NCBI GenBank assembly: GCA_029938505.1
Contig: JAOZUV010000065.1
Location: forward strand, 1-8,691
Source of the DNA: Bacteroidales bacterium
Lineage (GTDB): Bacteria; Bacteroidota; Bacteroidia; Bacteroidales; GCA-2711565
Direction of reading: 5' to 3'
Length of the DNA stretch: 8,691 nucleotides
In this document: positions 6,892-8,691 of the stretch, piece by piece
How the letters are laid out: each line of letters starts with the position of its first letter
Numbering within the stretch: the first letter of the stretch is position 1
Program-made: the position numbers and the translations under genes
Notes under the pieces: generated by a model
Told to the model about the DNA's origin: nothing
The model's database searches: none
The model's input: the letters and a program-made list of their open reading frames with translations, nothing else

Positions 6892-7563
6892 ATGAAAACT
6901 TCAAATTCGGTTATTATTGTTGCTGGCGGTTCTGGAAAAAGAATGGAATCTGATGTTCCCAAACAATTTTTATTGTTGGACAATAAACCAATATTATTTT
7001 ATAGCCTAGAAACTTTCCACACTTTCAATCCCGAAATTCAGATTATTTTAGTTTTACCTGAATCCAATATTGACTTTTGGGAATCATTATGCAAAGAGTT
7101 TAATTTTGAGATCAAACACGAAATTGTAAAAGGGGGGAGGACTCGTTTCGATTCTGTTAAAAATGGCTTAGGAAAAATCCACGGTGGCTTGATTGCTATT
7201 CATGATGGAGCTCGCCCTCTTATTAGTAAAGAAAATATTTCAGCTTTATTTATGGATGCTGAACAATATGGAAATGCTGTTCCTAGCATCCCAATAAACG
7301 ATTCTGTGAGAATTTTTTTAGAAGATGAAAATGAAATCATGGATCGCTCAACACTTTGCATTATACAAACTCCACAAATTTTCAATGCTAAAGATTTAAA
7401 AAAGGCATATCTACAAAATTATGATGAACACTTTACCGATGATGCAAGTGTAGTTGAAACTTTTGGCATTAAAATTCATCTATCTAAAGGAAATCCTAAA
7501 AACATTAAGATTACCCAAGCAATTGACTTAAAGATTGCAGAAGCATTATTAAGTGATAACTAA
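6892..7563 (+). CDS. ispD: 2-C-methyl-D-erythritol 4-phosphate cytidylyltransferase IspD
   Basis: Third enzyme of the MEP isoprenoid pathway: joins CTP and methylerythritol phosphate to give CDP-methylerythritol. The 223-residue length is typical. Motifs in order: VIIVAGGSGKRM (7-18), the glycine-rich CTP loop; PKQF (23-26); GGRTRFDSV (81-89); IHDGARPL (103-110); DRSTLCIIQTPQIF (151-164), with R152 matching the substrate-binding arginine; TDDASVVE (182-189); and GNPKNIKIT (200-208). The ATG at 6892 is the only workable start, since the CTP loop begins a few codons later. It lies 6 bp after the queA terminator with no promoter recognised in between. Its TAA overlaps the stop codon of the convergent glycosyltransferase gene (7560-7563). 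Its product feeds the undecaprenyl carrier recycled by UppP. Confidence 0.95.
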   Translation: MKTSNSVIIVAGGSGKRMESDVPKQFLLLDNKPILFYSLETFHTFNPEIQIILVLPESNIDFWESLCKEFNFEIKHEIVKGGRTRFDSVKNGLGKIHGGLIAIHDGARPLISKENISALFMDAEQYGNAVPSIPINDSVRIFLEDENEIMDRSTLCIIQTPQIFNAKDLKKAYLQNYDEHFTDDASVVETFGIKIHLSKGNPKNIKITQAIDLKIAEALLSDN

Positions 7564-8691
7564 TTAATATTTCTTCCCTTCCATTCATTCTTCGTAAAAA
7601 ATGCCAATAGCGAAATTAGGGTCGTATATAATGGATATACAATCTGTACAGGAAGGTATAGCCATAGCAGATTTTTTCTTTTAAAGAATTTGGCAGCAGC
7701 CATTAAAAGTGAAAAATCAATCACCATTTTTAAACCAATTCCTAGTAAAAAAAGGTGCATAAATTGAGTATCGAAAAACGAGAAAAGAGCCAATAAAATC
7801 AACATCAAACTAAAACCAGCTACCGAAATAGATGTGAAAATAGTTGAGAAATCTTTATAGGCAAGACTTTTGGATGCCCATCGTTTTCGTTGCTGGAGAA
7901 ATAATTTAAGGGTATCGTTTGAAGCTGTTTCAACAATTGCATTCCTTTTTTTTATAAAACCAATGGCTTTTGAGCCATAGTTTTTTTTGATTTTATGAAG
8001 CAAAAAAACATCATCACCAGAGGCAAATTGAGTATTCCCTTCATACCCATTTACATATGAAAACGCTTTTTTTCGAAATGCCAAATTGGCTCCATTACAC
8101 ATAAATGGAAGTTTCATTCCAATAGCTCCAGCTCCAGAAGCAATCAAACTTAAAAATTCTAAGGATTGGATATTTTTAAATAGTGATTTCTCTTTAAAAA
8201 ATGTAACTGGTCCAGAGATCATTTGAATCTTTGAATTTACAAATGAAGAACGCATACTCTTAAGCCATCTTGAACCAAGCCGACAATCAGCATCAACACA
8301 TAAAATAATGTCTCCCTTTGCTAAACTCACCCCATAATTTATGGCTTCTTTTTTTCCATTTTTTGTATTTTTAATAAGCTGAAAAGGAAGCTCTGGATTC
8401 TGATTACAAAAGTCTGAAATAATCTTGGAGGTTTCATCTTCTGAATAATCATCAATAATCAACACTTCATAATCAATGCTAGAGATAGATTGGTTTTTCA
8501 GGTCTTCTAATAATAAATCGATGTATTTAGCTTCGTTTCTAACAGCAACTAAAACACTTACTTTTTCACTAAAATTCAGAATTTTTTCATTTTTCAAACG
8601 GAACCATCCAATGTTAAATAAGATGATCAATACAGTATAACTTCCTCCCAAAAGGATGAATAAGAAAACTGATATTTGATAAATAAGTTCC
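7560..8691 (-). CDS. Membrane family 2 glycosyltransferase (processive, cellulose/chitin-synthase-like), 5'-truncated by the window edge
   Basis: Inverting GT-A glycosyltransferase anchored in the inner membrane, using a nucleotide-sugar donor; the sugar and product cannot be told from sequence. Counting from the first whole codon at the edge: a hydrophobic helix about 4-29, VRNEAKY (50-56), IIDDYS (78-83, nucleotide-binding DD), CVDADC (131-136, the DxD metal site), MCNGANLAF (197-205), SGDD (224-227, catalytic acidic pair) and QQRKRW (266-271), the QxxRW motif of cellulose and chitin synthase relatives. Three membrane segments follow (about 284-306, 310-335, 341-365). The frame is open to the window edge with no ATG. 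A TTG at 8651 would cut the first helix in half, so the true start is probably outside. 376 codons are visible. Convergent with ispD, their stop codons overlapping by 4 bp; no terminator seen. Confidence 0.9.
   Translation of the reverse strand, partial: ELIYQISVFLFILLGGSYTVLIILFNIGWFRLKNEKILNFSEKVSVLVAVRNEAKYIDLLLEDLKNQSISSIDYEVLIIDDYSEDETSKIISDFCNQNPELPFQLIKNTKNGKKEAINYGVSLAKGDIILCVDADCRLGSRWLKSMRSSFVNSKIQMISGPVTFFKEKSLFKNIQSLEFLSLIASGAGAIGMKLPFMCNGANLAFRKKAFSYVNGYEGNTQFASGDDVFLLHKIKKNYGSKAIGFIKKRNAIVETASNDTLKLFLQQRKRWASKSLAYKDFSTIFTSISVAGFSLMLILLALFSFFDTQFMHLFLLGIGLKMVIDFSLLMAAAKFFKRKNLLWLYLPVQIVYPLYTTLISLLAFFTKNEWKGRNIN

Noticed and set aside
8649..8651. TTG at 8651 as start codon of the glycosyltransferase
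   Set aside because: The frame continues open and hydrophobic to the window edge, and a start here would split the N-terminal membrane helix; the true start is most likely outside the window.

Overview
The window is AT-rich, densely packed bacterial chromosome with the marks of a Bacteroidota organism, most likely from the order Bacteroidales/Marinilabiliales. The reasons are three. The proteins carry Bacteroidota-type signatures (LeuRS, QueA, a DUF3098 protein). Start codons lack Shine-Dalgarno sequences. At least one upstream region has the phylum's TTTG-N20-TAnnTTTG promoter. The genus cannot be named from this sequence alone.

Layout. Positions 1-2732 (minus strand) hold the first 910 codons of leuS; the 3' end lies outside the window. 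A 192-bp divergent spacer follows. On the plus strand come ftsX, a small DUF3098 membrane protein gene, uppP and truB (2925-5677), closely spaced and probably co-transcribed. A 118-bp spacer with two promoter-like elements precedes queA (5796-6845). A strong intrinsic terminator (6856-6885) lies between queA and ispD (6892-7563). The last gene is convergent: a membrane family 2 glycosyltransferase on the minus strand (7560-8691). Its stop codon overlaps that of ispD, and its 5' end runs off the window.

Shared roles. Most genes are housekeeping. leuS, truB and queA serve tRNA charging and modification. ftsX, uppP and ispD serve the envelope: ispD makes isoprenoid precursors through the MEP pathway, uppP regenerates the undecaprenyl-phosphate carrier, and FtsX links division to cell-wall remodelling. 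The glycosyltransferase probably makes an envelope or extracellular glycan.

The most unusual observation is an in-frame extra segment of about 110 residues inside LeuRS, just before the KMSKS half of the active site. It has the layout and D-x10-E-x-K signature of a PD-(D/E)XK nuclease-like fold. Second is the position of the terminator only 6 bp before the ispD start codon. No CRISPR array, tRNA, rRNA, insertion sequence or phage gene was seen.
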